Shown: positions 8,992-17,776, numbered from the stretch's first letter. The stretch: DNA of 53,127 nucleotides from JANMCE01 sp963791625 (GCA_963791625.1 CAWBTA010000010.1:1-53127); one strand, 5' to 3'. Translations and numbers: made by a program. The notes: a model not told the origin generated them from the sequence alone.

Positions 8992-10013
8992 GAGCGCTCG
9001 TGAAGACCGGGCCCGGATTAGGGCTCGTTATGGTCGACGTGCCCGTGCCCGAGTATGGCCCGAACGACGTGCTGATCCGCGTACGACACACGTCCATCTG
9101 CGGAACTGATCTGCACATCTGGGACTGGAACGACTGGGCCCGCGAAACCATCGCTCCACCCATGACCGTCGGCCATGAGTTCATGGGCGAGATTGCCGCA
9201 CTCGGTGCCGACGTGAAGGGCCTGTGCGTCGGTCAGCGGGTGAGCGCCGAGGGCCATATCACCTGCGGCCACTGCCGCAACTGCCGAGCCGGAAAGCGAC
9301 ATCTCTGCCGCAACACCATCGGCATCGGCGTGAACCGCGATGGCGCATTTGCGGACTACATCACCATGCCAGCGGCGAACATCTTTCCTCTGCCCGACAC
9401 AATCCCCGACGAGATCGCAAGCTTTCTCGACCCGCTTGGAAACGCTGCGCATACGGCTCTTGCTTTCGATCTCGTCGGCGAGGACGTGCTGATCACCGGA
9501 GCCGGTCCGATCGGCGTCATGGCTTCGGCAATCGCCCGGTTCGTCGGCGCGCGCTACATAGTCGTGACCGACATCAACGACGATCGCCTCGAGCTGGCGC
9601 GACGACTCGGCGCCACACGGGCCGTCAACGCGAGAACGACCCGGCTCGAAGATGTCCAGCACGAGCTCGGCATGACCGAGGGCTTCGATGTGGCATTCGA
9701 GATGAGTGGCAGCGGCGACGCCCTCTACCACATGCTCGACGCCATGAACCACGGCGGAAGGATCGCGCTGCTCGGTCTGCCGGAACACGACATCGCGATC
9801 GATTGGAACGTCGTGATCTTCAAAGCGCTCACCATTCAAGGTATCTACGGCCGCGAGGTATTCGGTACGTGGTACAAGATGGCGGCGATGCTGCAAAGCG
9901 GCCTCGATATCCGGCCCGTCCTCACCCACCACGTGGCGGCCGACGAGTACCACGAGGCCTTCGAGGTGATGCGACACGGTCGGTCCGGCAAGGTCGTAAT
10001 GGACTGGACCTGA
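8988..10013 (+). CDS. tdh: L-threonine 3-dehydrogenase
   Basis: The 341-residue zinc-dependent medium-chain dehydrogenase equals E. coli Tdh in length. Catalytic zinc ligands Cys38, His63 and Glu64 lie in SICGTDLHIWDWN and VGHEFMGE. The structural zinc site is Cys93, Cys96, Cys99 and Cys107 in CGHCRNCRAGKRHLC. The Rossmann motif GAGPIGVMASAIA follows. It oxidises threonine with NAD+ to 2-amino-3-oxobutanoate, which Kbl then cleaves; the 4-bp overlap with kbl supports coupled translation. Confidence 0.97.
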   Translation: MRALVKTGPGLGLVMVDVPVPEYGPNDVLIRVRHTSICGTDLHIWDWNDWARETIAPPMTVGHEFMGEIAALGADVKGLCVGQRVSAEGHITCGHCRNCRAGKRHLCRNTIGIGVNRDGAFADYITMPAANIFPLPDTIPDEIASFLDPLGNAAHTALAFDLVGEDVLITGAGPIGVMASAIARFVGARYIVVTDINDDRLELARRLGATRAVNARTTRLEDVQHELGMTEGFDVAFEMSGSGDALYHMLDAMNHGGRIALLGLPEHDIAIDWNVVIFKALTIQGIYGREVFGTWYKMAAMLQSGLDIRPVLTHHVAADEYHEAFEVMRHGRSGKVVMDWT

Positions 10014-10028
10014 GAGGACGCAAACGAG

Positions 10029-10223
10029 ATGGACACCCAGCCACATCGTCACATGACAAACGCGGTCCGGTTGGCGGCAACGGGAATCGGGTCTGCCGAT
10101 TCAGGTGAGATACGAGCCGACGCACCCATTCGGTACAGCCCGCAGGAAGCAGGCCTGTTCGAGTTGCTCACGGCCGACGAGGTGAACCGTTGCCGCGGAG
10201 CTACGCGGACGGAAGGAGCCTGA
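10029..10223 (+). CDS. Small hypothetical protein downstream of tdh
   Basis: A 64-codon frame starts at an ATG 16 bp after tdh and ends inside the convergent phosphotransferase gene (23-bp overlap). Composition is protein-like (LFELLTADEVNRC) but no family is recognised and the ribosome site is weak (GAGAGGAC). It may be a small operon member or chance. Confidence 0.3.
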   Translation: MDTQPHRHMTNAVRLAATGIGSADSGEIRADAPIRYSPQEAGLFELLTADEVNRCRGATRTEGA

Positions 10224-11307
10224 GCAGGTCGTGGTCCATCACGGCAGATGATGAGCGGTGGAGCATCTGACGCATGAAAGCCGCGCCACGTTCGTTGGAC
10301 GGGTCGAGCGTCCCGGCGATCAGGACGGCGTAGGCGAACAGGTGCAGCACAACCAGGTGATAGTCCGCCGAGCATTGCTCCAATGAGTAGTCGGCGACGC
10401 CGTGGGCAAGCAGGCCTTGGTGGTAATGCTCGATGATCTCGGTCTCATGGGCGCGCCGCTGCTCCAGGTCGACGTTCTGCGACACGAGGTAGGCGACATC
10501 GTGCAGCCCCGATGTCTTGGTCAACGTCCAATCAAGCAATACCACGGGACGCTGATCGGCCTCATCACCGAACATCATGTTGTCGAGGCGGAGGTCGCCG
10601 TGAATGACGGTCTGCACCCGGCGGCCAACCATCCGGTGCAGTTCGGGCACGGAGCCGATGAAGTGGTCCTTGGCGGCGCGGATTGCATCGGGCATCGCCT
10701 CGGGAAACATTTCGACGCACCGATCCCAGCCCACCGCGCAACCACCCGCGATGCCGGCGATCTGGGGCGCATCGTCGACCTTGGTCACGCCGTCGAGCAG
10801 CGGGTCGTCGATCCGGTTCCAGTACGCGGCGTGCAGCGGAATCGCCGAGTCGAGGATCATCATCGCCTCCGCCCCGCTACAGCCGGTGACCTGGTCACCG
10901 ACTCGGTATGCGCCGAGATCCTCGAGAAGCAGGAACGAGTCACCGGTGCCGGGCTCGTAGTGACCGCCGTAGCACTCCGGCGCGGCGAGACCGCCGATCT
11001 TGGTGCGGATGTTGGTGTAGAAGTTCACCTCGCGCTCATAGAGGCGGTAGGTCACCCCTATTTCGCGGTTACCGGGCACGGCGCTTGGGAACTTGGCGAT
11101 CAACGTCTGGGGCGCGTCGGGCGCCGGTCGGTCGTAGGTCAGGGTGACCCGCACCAGGATTCCTAGCATGCCGATGCCTTCGCCGACCGGTGTCGTCTCG
11201 AAGCTGATGACCTGCGCGCCGCTCGACACGCCAGCGGCATCGAGGGTCTCGGTGAGCCACTCGGTGGTCAACTCATTGGGATGAGTTGGAAAGCCCTTCG
11301 CCGTCAT
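10201..11307 (-). CDS. APH/ecdysteroid-kinase-like phosphotransferase family protein
   Basis: ATG 11307 is preferred over the longer frame because a GGGGGAG stretch lies just upstream. The 368-residue protein has the protein-kinase-like fold of small-molecule phosphotransferases: TLIAKFPS (ATP lysine), FLLLEDLGAYRVGDQ (hinge), the catalytic loop HGDLRLDNMMFG, and LLDWTLTKTSGLHDVAYL, where DW replaces the common DF/DW metal-binding position. Members phosphorylate small hydroxylated substrates or act in acyl-CoA metabolism neighbourhoods; the substrate here is unknown. It is transcribed towards the small gene behind tdh. Confidence 0.85.
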   Translation of the reverse strand: MTAKGFPTHPNELTTEWLTETLDAAGVSSGAQVISFETTPVGEGIGMLGILVRVTLTYDRPAPDAPQTLIAKFPSAVPGNREIGVTYRLYEREVNFYTNIRTKIGGLAAPECYGGHYEPGTGDSFLLLEDLGAYRVGDQVTGCSGAEAMMILDSAIPLHAAYWNRIDDPLLDGVTKVDDAPQIAGIAGGCAVGWDRCVEMFPEAMPDAIRAAKDHFIGSVPELHRMVGRRVQTVIHGDLRLDNMMFGDEADQRPVVLLDWTLTKTSGLHDVAYLVSQNVDLEQRRAHETEIIEHYHQGLLAHGVADYSLEQCSADYHLVVLHLFAYAVLIAGTLDPSNERGAAFMRQMLHRSSSAVMDHDLLRLLPSA

Positions 11308-11385
11308 GATCTCCCCCTCGTCTGCCGACCTGGCACGCACCGTTGAAGTCTGTCAGACCGGTTCCGGCCGACGAGGATTCGGAGC

Positions 11386-11404
11386 GTGGGGAACGGCTCC
11401 CCAC
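11386..11404. promoter_or_regulatory. Seven-bp hairpin just upstream of the truncated PadR gene
   Basis: GTGGGGA (11386-11392) and TCCCCAC (11398-11404) are perfect arms around ACGGC, 18 bp before the first ATG of the PadR frame. It could be an operator or the edge of a deletion that removed the PadR N-terminus. Confidence 0.4.
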
Positions 11405-11422
11405 TCTTCGAAGTACACGTTG

Positions 11423-11680
11423 ATGCGCCTTGTTGATGAGCAAAGCCAAGGCGCGGTGCGTATGGGTCCGGGCACGCTCTACGGCACGCTCAACCGACTC
11501 CTTGCCGACTGTCTGATTGTTGAAACGACTGACGATTCGGACCGGTCCGGCAACGAACGCCGCCGCTATTACCGCCTGACGCAGGACGGTGAACGGGTCG
11601 CCCACACCGAACTCGGTCGGCTCCGCGCACTCGTGAATCGGTTCCACAGTCTTCCTGGGATCAGCGGTGCCCCCGCATGA
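11423..11680 (+). CDS. PadR-family regulator, N-terminally truncated
   Basis: The frame contains the PadR winged helix from YTLMRLVDEQSQGAVRMGPGTLYGTLNRLL through ERRRYYRLTQDGERVAHTELGRL, but the first helix normally preceding it (a leucine-rich stretch ending in HGY) is missing. The frame is open upstream, yet that sequence shows no similarity to PadR proteins. ATG 11423 is the first sensible start. The stop overlaps the next gene's ATG (ATGA), the usual arrangement for PadR with its membrane partner. It may be a broken regulator. Confidence 0.65.
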   Translation: MRLVDEQSQGAVRMGPGTLYGTLNRLLADCLIVETTDDSDRSGNERRRYYRLTQDGERVAHTELGRLRALVNRFHSLPGISGAPA

Positions 11681-12276
11681 ACGCCCAACGAAGTATCGCC
11701 CTGTATCGGCATCTCTCGGCTTTGTACCCGCAGTCGTTTCGCGCCGAGTACGGCGACGATCTGATCGCCACGTTCGCCGAGCAGCTCCGAGACGAGCGCG
11801 CCGGCCGGGTGTGGTTATCGACCATGCGAGATCTTGTTGTCACTGTCCCTTTCCAACACTTGGAGGCCCGAATGAACCGTCGTCCCGCACGTCAAACCGT
11901 CGCCGTGCTCGCTACCGCTGTGACCACCGCGGCCATGGTGCTTGCTGTTGTCGCCGGCACTGGCCCCGTCGTTGGTGTGTTCCTGCTCATCGCACTCGTC
12001 GGCCTGGTCGTCGCCACCTTGGCATGGAAAGCCGCCCGCCCCCCGACCGACGGGGTGAGCGTCGCGAATCGTTGGCGCACGGTCCTCATCGTTGGTGTCA
12101 CCCTCCTCTCCGCCGTGATCGTGTTGATCAACGTGCCCCCGTACAACGACCGGGAACTCCCCGAAGCCGGATGGGTTCTGATGATGCTGTCCCTGGTCAC
12201 CAGCGTCGGACTGATCACGGTCGGGCTCACGATGGGTATCGCTCGTCGATTGAACCGCCGCACCACCGCCAGCTAA
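11677..12276 (+). CDS. Membrane protein of PadR-linked type
   Basis: The 199-residue protein starts with YRHLSALYPQSFRAEYGDDLIATFAEQLRD in two parts, the cytoplasmic motif common in membrane proteins encoded after PadR regulators. Four hydrophobic segments follow (about residues 74-92, 96-115, 134-152 and 167-187). It overlaps the PadR stop by 4 bp. The pair is common in actinobacteria, where it is thought to respond to envelope stress; the role here is inferred only. Confidence 0.8.
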   Translation: MNAQRSIALYRHLSALYPQSFRAEYGDDLIATFAEQLRDERAGRVWLSTMRDLVVTVPFQHLEARMNRRPARQTVAVLATAVTTAAMVLAVVAGTGPVVGVFLLIALVGLVVATLAWKAARPPTDGVSVANRWRTVLIVGVTLLSAVIVLINVPPYNDRELPEAGWVLMMLSLVTSVGLITVGLTMGIARRLNRRTTAS

Positions 12277-12393
12277 CGACCCACGCAACCACAACGTGAC
12301 CGCAACGTCTGCCACCGACACGGCTCCCATCTACAGCCATTTACCGCCGACGATGAGGCTTACCGCGTCCGTACGGCGGCTTCGTACGGCGGA

Positions 12394-12942
12394 CTACTGA
12401 CGGTTGCGGTAGGCGGCGACGTTCACACGGTTACCGCATTGCGTGTCGCAGTACCGGCGTGACTGGTTTTTGGTGAGGTCCACCAGCGCCCGTCCGCAAC
12501 CCGGAGCCGCGCACAGCCGGAACCGCTGATACCCGAGGTCGCGCACCACGATGGCCATGGCGACCGCAATCTCTGCACCGAGTCGCTGATCGAGTGGTGC
12601 GTCGTTCGGGGTGAAGTGCAGATGAAGCGGCAGTTGATCGTGGCGTACGAGCCGAGGTGTCGCCCCACTCTTCGAGATGATCGTGTTGAGCGCGTCGATG
12701 ACCGCGGCCTCGTTGCCGGCAGTGGCGAGCTCGAACACCTCCCGGAGCCGCGCTCGCAGGCGATGCATTGCCCGCAGTTCGGCGGTGGTGCCGGCGCGTG
12801 ATCCGGTTACCCGTCGCGCCTTGAGCCAATCGGCAAGGGCCTCCGGCGTCGGCAGGCGCTCCTCACCGTCACCAACGTCGTCGCTGTTGACCAGCCCCAC
12901 GAGATCCTCAAGGGCGAACACCGTGTCATGATCTACTCCCAC
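12394..12942 (-). CDS. CGNR zinc-finger regulator (ABATE domain)
   Basis: GTG 12942 is chosen because TAAGGAG ends four bases upstream; the longer frame runs into the divergent gene. The 182-residue protein has an N-terminal ABATE-like helical domain (VFALEDLVGLVNS, LRARLREVFELATAGNEAAV) and the C-terminal zinc finger with ligands in LCAAPGCGRALVD and RRYCDTQCGNRVNVAAYR, the CGNR signature. Such proteins are probable transcription factors that often regulate adjacent transporter genes. The EamA exporter is divergent with only 31 bp between starts. Confidence 0.88.
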   Translation of the reverse strand: MGVDHDTVFALEDLVGLVNSDDVGDGEERLPTPEALADWLKARRVTGSRAGTTAELRAMHRLRARLREVFELATAGNEAAVIDALNTIISKSGATPRLVRHDQLPLHLHFTPNDAPLDQRLGAEIAVAMAIVVRDLGYQRFRLCAAPGCGRALVDLTKNQSRRYCDTQCGNRVNVAAYRNRQ

Positions 12943-12973
12943 TTGACTCCTTACATGGCGTGACCGTAATATC

Positions 12974-14041
12974 ATGAGCATATCAACGATTGCTCCTGAC
13001 ACGAACACGGACGTCTCCGCACCGATCCGGCGCCAGTCGGTTCAACGCAACGGCCTCGGCACCGTCCTGTCGATCGCCGCGGCCGCGTTCTTCGGGCTCG
13101 GTGCGAGTGTCTCGAAAGTCGCCCTGCACGCTGGTCTCGATCCGATCCGCCTGACCGCATTGCGATGCACTGGCACCGCAATTGGCCTCTTGGCCGTGAT
13201 CCTCATGGTGAGGCCCGCACTTCTCCGTATTCGCCGTGCCGACCTCCCCGTGCTGATCGTGCTCGGCCTGACAGGCGCGGCCGCGGTGCAGTTCCTGTTC
13301 TTTACGGCAATCGACCGGCTACCCGTCGGGATCGCGCTGCTCCTCGAGTTCACCGCACCGTTCCTGATCACTGTCTATTCGAAAGTGATCCTGCGGCATC
13401 CGGCCGATCGGCGAAGTTGGATCGCGATCGCGCTCGGCATGAGCGGACTCGCGTTGGTCGCCAAGGTCTGGACGGACACGGGGCTCGACCCGATCGGCGT
13501 CGCCGCCGGCCTCGGAGCCGCCGCATGCCTCGCAGCGTTCTTCATGATCGGCAAGAACGCGCTGCAGCGCCACCACCCACTCACGATGTCGTTCTGGATG
13601 TTTGCCGTTGCCTCCGTGTTCTGGGCTGCGGTGGCACCATGGTGGAACTTCGACATCGCAGTGCTCGGCACCAACGCGTCGCTACTCGGGGTGTTCGACC
13701 GGACTCACCTGCCCGTCTGGGCATCGGTGCTGTGGGTCGTGATCCTCGGAACACTGGTGCCCTACCTACTCGAAATCGCATCGCTCGAGCACCTCACACC
13801 GACGGCGAAGGGTGTCGTCGGGATGAGCGAACCGCTGATGGCAGCAGCGATCGCCTGGGCATGGCTCGGCCAGGCCCTCGACAGCATTCAACTCGTGGGA
13901 GCAACCGTCACGCTGCTCGGCATCTTCATCATCCAAAGCCGACGAGCGGCAACGAGCTCGTCCGCGTCCTCATTCTCGACGGACTCGAACGATCACCACG
14001 AACAGCACGCAGGGGCAGCGGCTGCTCAAACGTCACGCTGA
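12974..14041 (+). CDS. EamA/DMT-superfamily transporter
   Basis: A 355-residue integral membrane protein with about ten hydrophobic helices in two EamA repeats (first about residues 27-155, second about 168-320). Typical segments are LSIAAAAFFGLGASVSKVAL, LLLEFTAPFLITVYSKV and GMSEPLMAAAIAWAWLGQAL. The family exports amino acids or metabolites; the substrate cannot be assigned. A cytoplasmic Ser/His-rich tail follows. TAATAT (12967-12972) directly precedes the ATG. The divergent CGNR gene is its likely regulator. Confidence 0.9.
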   Translation: MSISTIAPDTNTDVSAPIRRQSVQRNGLGTVLSIAAAAFFGLGASVSKVALHAGLDPIRLTALRCTGTAIGLLAVILMVRPALLRIRRADLPVLIVLGLTGAAAVQFLFFTAIDRLPVGIALLLEFTAPFLITVYSKVILRHPADRRSWIAIALGMSGLALVAKVWTDTGLDPIGVAAGLGAAACLAAFFMIGKNALQRHHPLTMSFWMFAVASVFWAAVAPWWNFDIAVLGTNASLLGVFDRTHLPVWASVLWVVILGTLVPYLLEIASLEHLTPTAKGVVGMSEPLMAAAIAWAWLGQALDSIQLVGATVTLLGIFIIQSRRAATSSSASSFSTDSNDHHEQHAGAAAAQTSR

Positions 14042-17000
14042 CAGGCGGGAGAGATGGGCCTGGCAGCGAGCGACATCCTGCGGCTGGCCCGCATCCCGAA
14101 AGCCGCGCAATGCCTCTCCGATGTAGGCACGAGCCGCAGCCACGTCCCCCTGCGCGGCGCAGCGGTGGCCGCGCACCTCGTCGAGCGCCGCATACCAGGC
14201 GGGGAGCTGCATGACCACTTCGGCAAGCCATTCGCACGACGCCTCGTACCTCGCCAGCCGGTCGAGCTCGCCGGCTCGCGCCAACGCGATCGCGGCTGGT
14301 ACAGCAAGGGTGATTCGGCAACCAGGGCAGGTCTCAAGTGGACCGCGCACGCGGTCCTCCGCCTCGTCCACCGCAGCCAAGGCCTCAGCAGGTTCCGCTG
14401 CCAGCATGATGCGCGCGCCGTAGATACGGTCGAAGAGGTGGAACCCGACGTCGCTCTCACGGGCGACGGCCAACGACTCGTCGAGCAGACGGTTGGCGAC
14501 GCGCAGATCGCCGCGTGCGCCAGCAAGCTCGGCGAGGCGCTGCAACGAGAAGGCCTCGCCCGTCGCAGCGCCCATGTCGTGGTGCAACTGTCGACCACGC
14601 CGAAGGTCACGGTCGGCGTCGTCGAGACGACCCGACAGCAGTCCGGCCTCGCCACGTAACGTCGTTGCGAACGCCCGGCCACGAGCCGCGCCGAGCCGCT
14701 CGGCCTCCTTCGCGAAGGCGTCGGCCCAACGAATCACGTCGTCGTAGGGCCGCGAGCCGTAGAGCAGTCGCTGGGTGATGCACAGCTGCCCATCGAACAC
14801 CGACACCGCCAGACGAGGCAGTGACTTGGTGTCGTGCAGGTCAGTGTGGAGGCTTGTGCGCAGCTCACCGCGGGCGTGGGCCGCGCCCGCCTGCGCCCAC
14901 GACGCGACGACGATCGCCGACGGGTCACCGGCGCGCAGTGCGAGCCGACGACCGGCGGCCGCCAGCTGTGCGCCCACTGCAGGGTCGGCATGGCCCATCA
15001 ACCCGGCTCCACAGTACGCCAGCGCCTTGGCCAGCTGGGACTCGAGCCGCTTCGGCTCGGCACCAGCCACGAGACGCATTCCGCCTGCGGGGTCGCCGAG
15101 CTTCACCATGGCGAGCGCCTGCAGAGGTCGGAGCTCGTGCACCTCGTCGGTTGACGCGACTCGCGCAGCGTCGTCGTAGGCAGCGATGACTCCCGGGTCG
15201 CCCATTGCGTCGAGGGCGCCAGCCCGCCGGCGCAGCGCCTCAGCATGGTCGGGGTCGTGCTCGATGATGCGGTCGAGGTACTCCAAAGCGGCCGGGTAGC
15301 CACCAAGGACCACAGCATCATCGGCAGCGCTGAGCAACCACTCCTTGGCGCGTTCCGGGCGCCCTCCTGCCAGCCAATGATGGGCGATCGCACCGGGGCG
15401 CGCGCCGAGGTCCGCCAGCCGACGCGCGGCATCGCGGTGGATGGCGACAGCGTGATGCGGTGGTAGCTGATCGGCCAACGTGCGTCGCACGAGTTCATGG
15501 CCGAAGCGGTACTGGCCCTGGTATGCGACGAGCACACCGACGGCCATGGCCGTATCGAGCAGACGCGTGAGTTCGTCGTCAGTGCATCCCGTGAGGGCGA
15601 CGACCGATGTGAGATCGAGCGGGCCGCTGACGAGCGACAGCCGTCGCAGCCATGCGACGATGTCCTCGTCGAGGTCGAGGAAGCGACGGCTGATGGTCTC
15701 GACCAGCGACGTTCGCAACTCACCCCCAATGGTGCGCTCCCGGCAGAGCTCGACAGCGAAGAGGGCGTTGCCCTCCGACGCGACTGCGAGTGCCTCGATG
15801 GCGTCGTCACCGGCCGATACACCGAGCGACAGAGCGAGCGACCGGAGCGCGTCGTGGTCCAGCGGCCCGAGGTCGAGGGTCGTGAGCGCACCATGCCGTG
15901 CCGCGCGAGCGATCGCGCGCTGCACCCCTGGACCTGCAACGCCGGCACGGAAGGAAAACACCACCACCGGCCCGGTGTCGATGCACTCGGTGAGCTGCGC
16001 CAGAACCTCCAGCGAGCTGTCGTCGGCTCGGTGCGCGTCATCGACCACAACTACTACGTGCTCGCCCGCGACCTCCACCAGCCGCTGCACCGCTCCAATC
16101 AACTGATGACGAGTGAGAGGCATCTCCAACGCCACACCAGCTTGGACGACAGGCGTCAACCGAGCGAGCACAGAACGCGTTCGGTCGTTCAACCGCTCCC
16201 CTGCCGACGGCACGCGCAGCAACAGCTCCTCCACCACGGCCGTGAGGGTGGCGAACGCATCCTTGGGCGCGTCGGCGAGCACGAGAGCAGCGGTGCCCCC
16301 ACGCTCCCGCACTCGTTCGACGATGGCGTCAACGAACGACGACTTGCCGATACCGACCGGGCCGCGCACCAGCACCAGAGCGCTCTCACGCGACCGCCGC
16401 ACCAGTGCGTCGACGGTGGCCAACTCCTGTTCGCGACCAACGAACAACGGTGCTGCGGGAGCGAGGCCGTCGAGGGACCTGGCGTACAGCTCGTCCGTAG
16501 CCGGTTGGGGCAGTACGCCGAGCTCGAGCGAGAGTGCCGAACGCAGTCGTCCATACACCGCGATCGAGTGATGGCGCTGCCCCTCGTCGAGCGCAGCTTG
16601 CATGACCTCACGAGCCGCCGTCTCGTCCAGCGGATCGAGCTCGAGCACGCGGTCCCATTGACCGCCGACGCGCAGCAGATCGAGGTACCGAGCGGCCACC
16701 ACCCGTCGCTGATCGTCGGCCCACGGTTCGTATCGGGCGCCTGGCAACAACTCTCCGGCGTAGCGCAGCGCTGCGGCACGAGCCTCGACAGCGTCACCGA
16801 CGGCGAGGGCGGCGTCGGCGGCGCCGACGAACTCATCCACGTCGGTGCTGACAACGGCGCCAGGAAACAGCTGAACATGCTGCTGGTAAAGGTCCACGGC
16901 ACCCGCGTGACCGAGCGCCCTGCGAGCGTGGTACACCGCCTTGCGCAGGTTCGCGCCGCCCGCTGACGCATCGAGCTGTGGCCAGAGCGCGTCGATCACC

Positions 17001-17152
17001 TGGTCGCGCACTAGGCGGTGGCCGGGCGCGAGCGCCAGCAACTGCACCAGTTCGCCCGAACGACGGGTCGGGAACCGCGTAACCGCTGCCCCTTCGTCCA
17101 CCGTCACGTCGAACGCACCGAGGAGACGGATGTGCACGGTCGCAACAATCAT
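14033..17152 (-). CDS. BTAD/SARP-type transcriptional regulator with AAA ATPase and TPR region
   Basis: ATG 17152 has GAAGGAG eight bases upstream. Residues 1-95 form an OmpR-like DNA-binding domain (IRLLGAFDVTVDEG, RRSGELVQLLALAPGH, ALWPQLDASAGGANLRKAVY). A bacterial transcriptional activation domain follows to about residue 235 (DVDEFVGAADAALAVGDAVE). Next is a STAND-type ATPase with Walker A VRGPVGIGKSSF and Walker B VVVVVDDAHRAD, then about 500 residues of helical, TPR-like repeats. No LuxR-type C-terminal HTH is present. It lies 67 bp after the Cys-less rhodanese, probably in one transcript. SARP domains bind direct repeats at 11-bp period, exactly what is found at 17652-17712. Confidence 0.88.
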   Translation of the reverse strand: MIVATVHIRLLGAFDVTVDEGAAVTRFPTRRSGELVQLLALAPGHRLVRDQVIDALWPQLDASAGGANLRKAVYHARRALGHAGAVDLYQQHVQLFPGAVVSTDVDEFVGAADAALAVGDAVEARAAALRYAGELLPGARYEPWADDQRRVVAARYLDLLRVGGQWDRVLELDPLDETAAREVMQAALDEGQRHHSIAVYGRLRSALSLELGVLPQPATDELYARSLDGLAPAAPLFVGREQELATVDALVRRSRESALVLVRGPVGIGKSSFVDAIVERVRERGGTAALVLADAPKDAFATLTAVVEELLLRVPSAGERLNDRTRSVLARLTPVVQAGVALEMPLTRHQLIGAVQRLVEVAGEHVVVVVDDAHRADDSSLEVLAQLTECIDTGPVVVFSFRAGVAGPGVQRAIARAARHGALTTLDLGPLDHDALRSLALSLGVSAGDDAIEALAVASEGNALFAVELCRERTIGGELRTSLVETISRRFLDLDEDIVAWLRRLSLVSGPLDLTSVVALTGCTDDELTRLLDTAMAVGVLVAYQGQYRFGHELVRRTLADQLPPHHAVAIHRDAARRLADLGARPGAIAHHWLAGGRPERAKEWLLSAADDAVVLGGYPAALEYLDRIIEHDPDHAEALRRRAGALDAMGDPGVIAAYDDAARVASTDEVHELRPLQALAMVKLGDPAGGMRLVAGAEPKRLESQLAKALAYCGAGLMGHADPAVGAQLAAAGRRLALRAGDPSAIVVASWAQAGAAHARGELRTSLHTDLHDTKSLPRLAVSVFDGQLCITQRLLYGSRPYDDVIRWADAFAKEAERLGAARGRAFATTLRGEAGLLSGRLDDADRDLRRGRQLHHDMGAATGEAFSLQRLAELAGARGDLRVANRLLDESLAVARESDVGFHLFDRIYGARIMLAAEPAEALAAVDEAEDRVRGPLETCPGCRITLAVPAAIALARAGELDRLARYEASCEWLAEVVMQLPAWYAALDEVRGHRCAAQGDVAAARAYIGEALRGFRDAGQPQDVARCQAHLSRLSA

Positions 17153-17219
17153 CAGCAGTTCTCCTTCCCGTCCCCCGGTATAGCCCGCCGTGCGCCCGAT
17201 CGCGGCGCGACCGAATGGC

Positions 17220-17627
17220 TCATCCAATCACCGACGGTGTCATCACCGGACGACCATCGGCGACCCAGGCCGCCAGTCCTCCATCGAGATGGGCGACATC
17301 GCGATAGCCCAGCGCATACAAGGCGTGCACCACGAGAGCAGAGCGGGCTCCGGTGGCACTGTAGACAACCACGCGACGGCCTGGATCGAGGACGGTGCTA
17401 TCGGCGGAGCCAGCTGGGTCTGCGGCGAACTCGATGACGCCACGCGGCACAATGATTGCACCCTCGATGGTACCGCTGACTAACTCGTCCGGCTCGCGAA
17501 CATCGACGAGCACAAGGTCACCATGCTCCAGTTCCGCCGCCAGATCGGCCGGTCGAAGGTTCTCGGCTGCCGCTCGCGCCAGCCGAACCTGCGTGTCGAT
17601 GGGTTGGACCCCCGGATCATTGGTCAT
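17220..17627 (-). CDS. Rhodanese-like protein with catalytic Cys replaced by Ser
   Basis: ATG 17627 sits at the centre of a 24-bp palindrome. The 135-residue protein has one rhodanese domain: VLVDVREPDELVSGTIEGA, VPRGVIEFAADP, the active-site loop VVVYSATGARSALV, and DVAHLDGGLAAWVADGRPV. The loop should read C-x-x-G-x-R-S, but Ser stands in place of Cys, so sulfur transfer is unlikely and a binding or sensing role is more probable. Its Cys-containing paralogue lies at 18172-18567 across the divergent promoter. It precedes the BTAD regulator on the same strand. Confidence 0.86.
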   Translation of the reverse strand: MTNDPGVQPIDTQVRLARAAAENLRPADLAAELEHGDLVLVDVREPDELVSGTIEGAIIVPRGVIEFAADPAGSADSTVLDPGRRVVVYSATGARSALVVHALYALGYRDVAHLDGGLAAWVADGRPVMTPSVIG

Positions 17628-17639
17628 ATGACCAATGAT
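17616..17639. promoter_or_regulatory. Perfect 24-bp palindrome overlapping the rhodanese start codon
   Basis: The 12-base arm ATCATTGGTCAT is followed by its exact reverse complement ATGACCAATGAT. The core TTGGTC/GACCAA resembles GntR/FadR-type operators. The rhodanese ATG lies at the symmetry centre, so on RNA it would also form a hairpin hiding the start codon. Confidence 0.65.
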
Positions 17640-17651
17640 GCCCAGCGATGC

Positions 17652-17712
17652 GTTCCCTGGCCGTTCCCTGGCCCGTGGGTAGCCCAGACGACGGTGGGAA
17701 CGTCTTGGGAAC
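17652..17712. promoter_or_regulatory. Symmetric array of four GTTCCC half-sites at 11-bp spacing
   Basis: GTTCCC occurs at 17652-17657 and 17663-17668 (11-bp period). Its reverse complement GGGAAC occurs at 17696-17701 and 17707-17712 (again 11 bp). The whole is symmetric about 17682. Each pair points to one of the divergent operons. Direct repeats with 11-bp period are the known binding mode of SARP regulators, one of which is encoded at 14033-17152. A possible -10 (CACAAT, 17724-17729) follows the right pair. Confidence 0.6.
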
Positions 17713-17776
17713 GCAGACGGGCGCACAATGTCCTCGACCAAGGCGCCATCCGGCGCCAGCGACCCGAGGAGCAGCC

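Noticed and set aside
9018..10052. Long minus-strand frame antisense to tdh, and similar long antisense frames at 4816-6321 and 15497-16966
   Set aside because: High-GC codon bias opens long shadow frames; the opposite strand encodes well-recognised proteins.
12355..12400. Repeated CGTACGGCGG (two copies) as a CRISPR-like or operator array
   Set aside because: Only two adjacent 10-base copies occur between convergent genes; no array, spacer pattern or promoter was seen.
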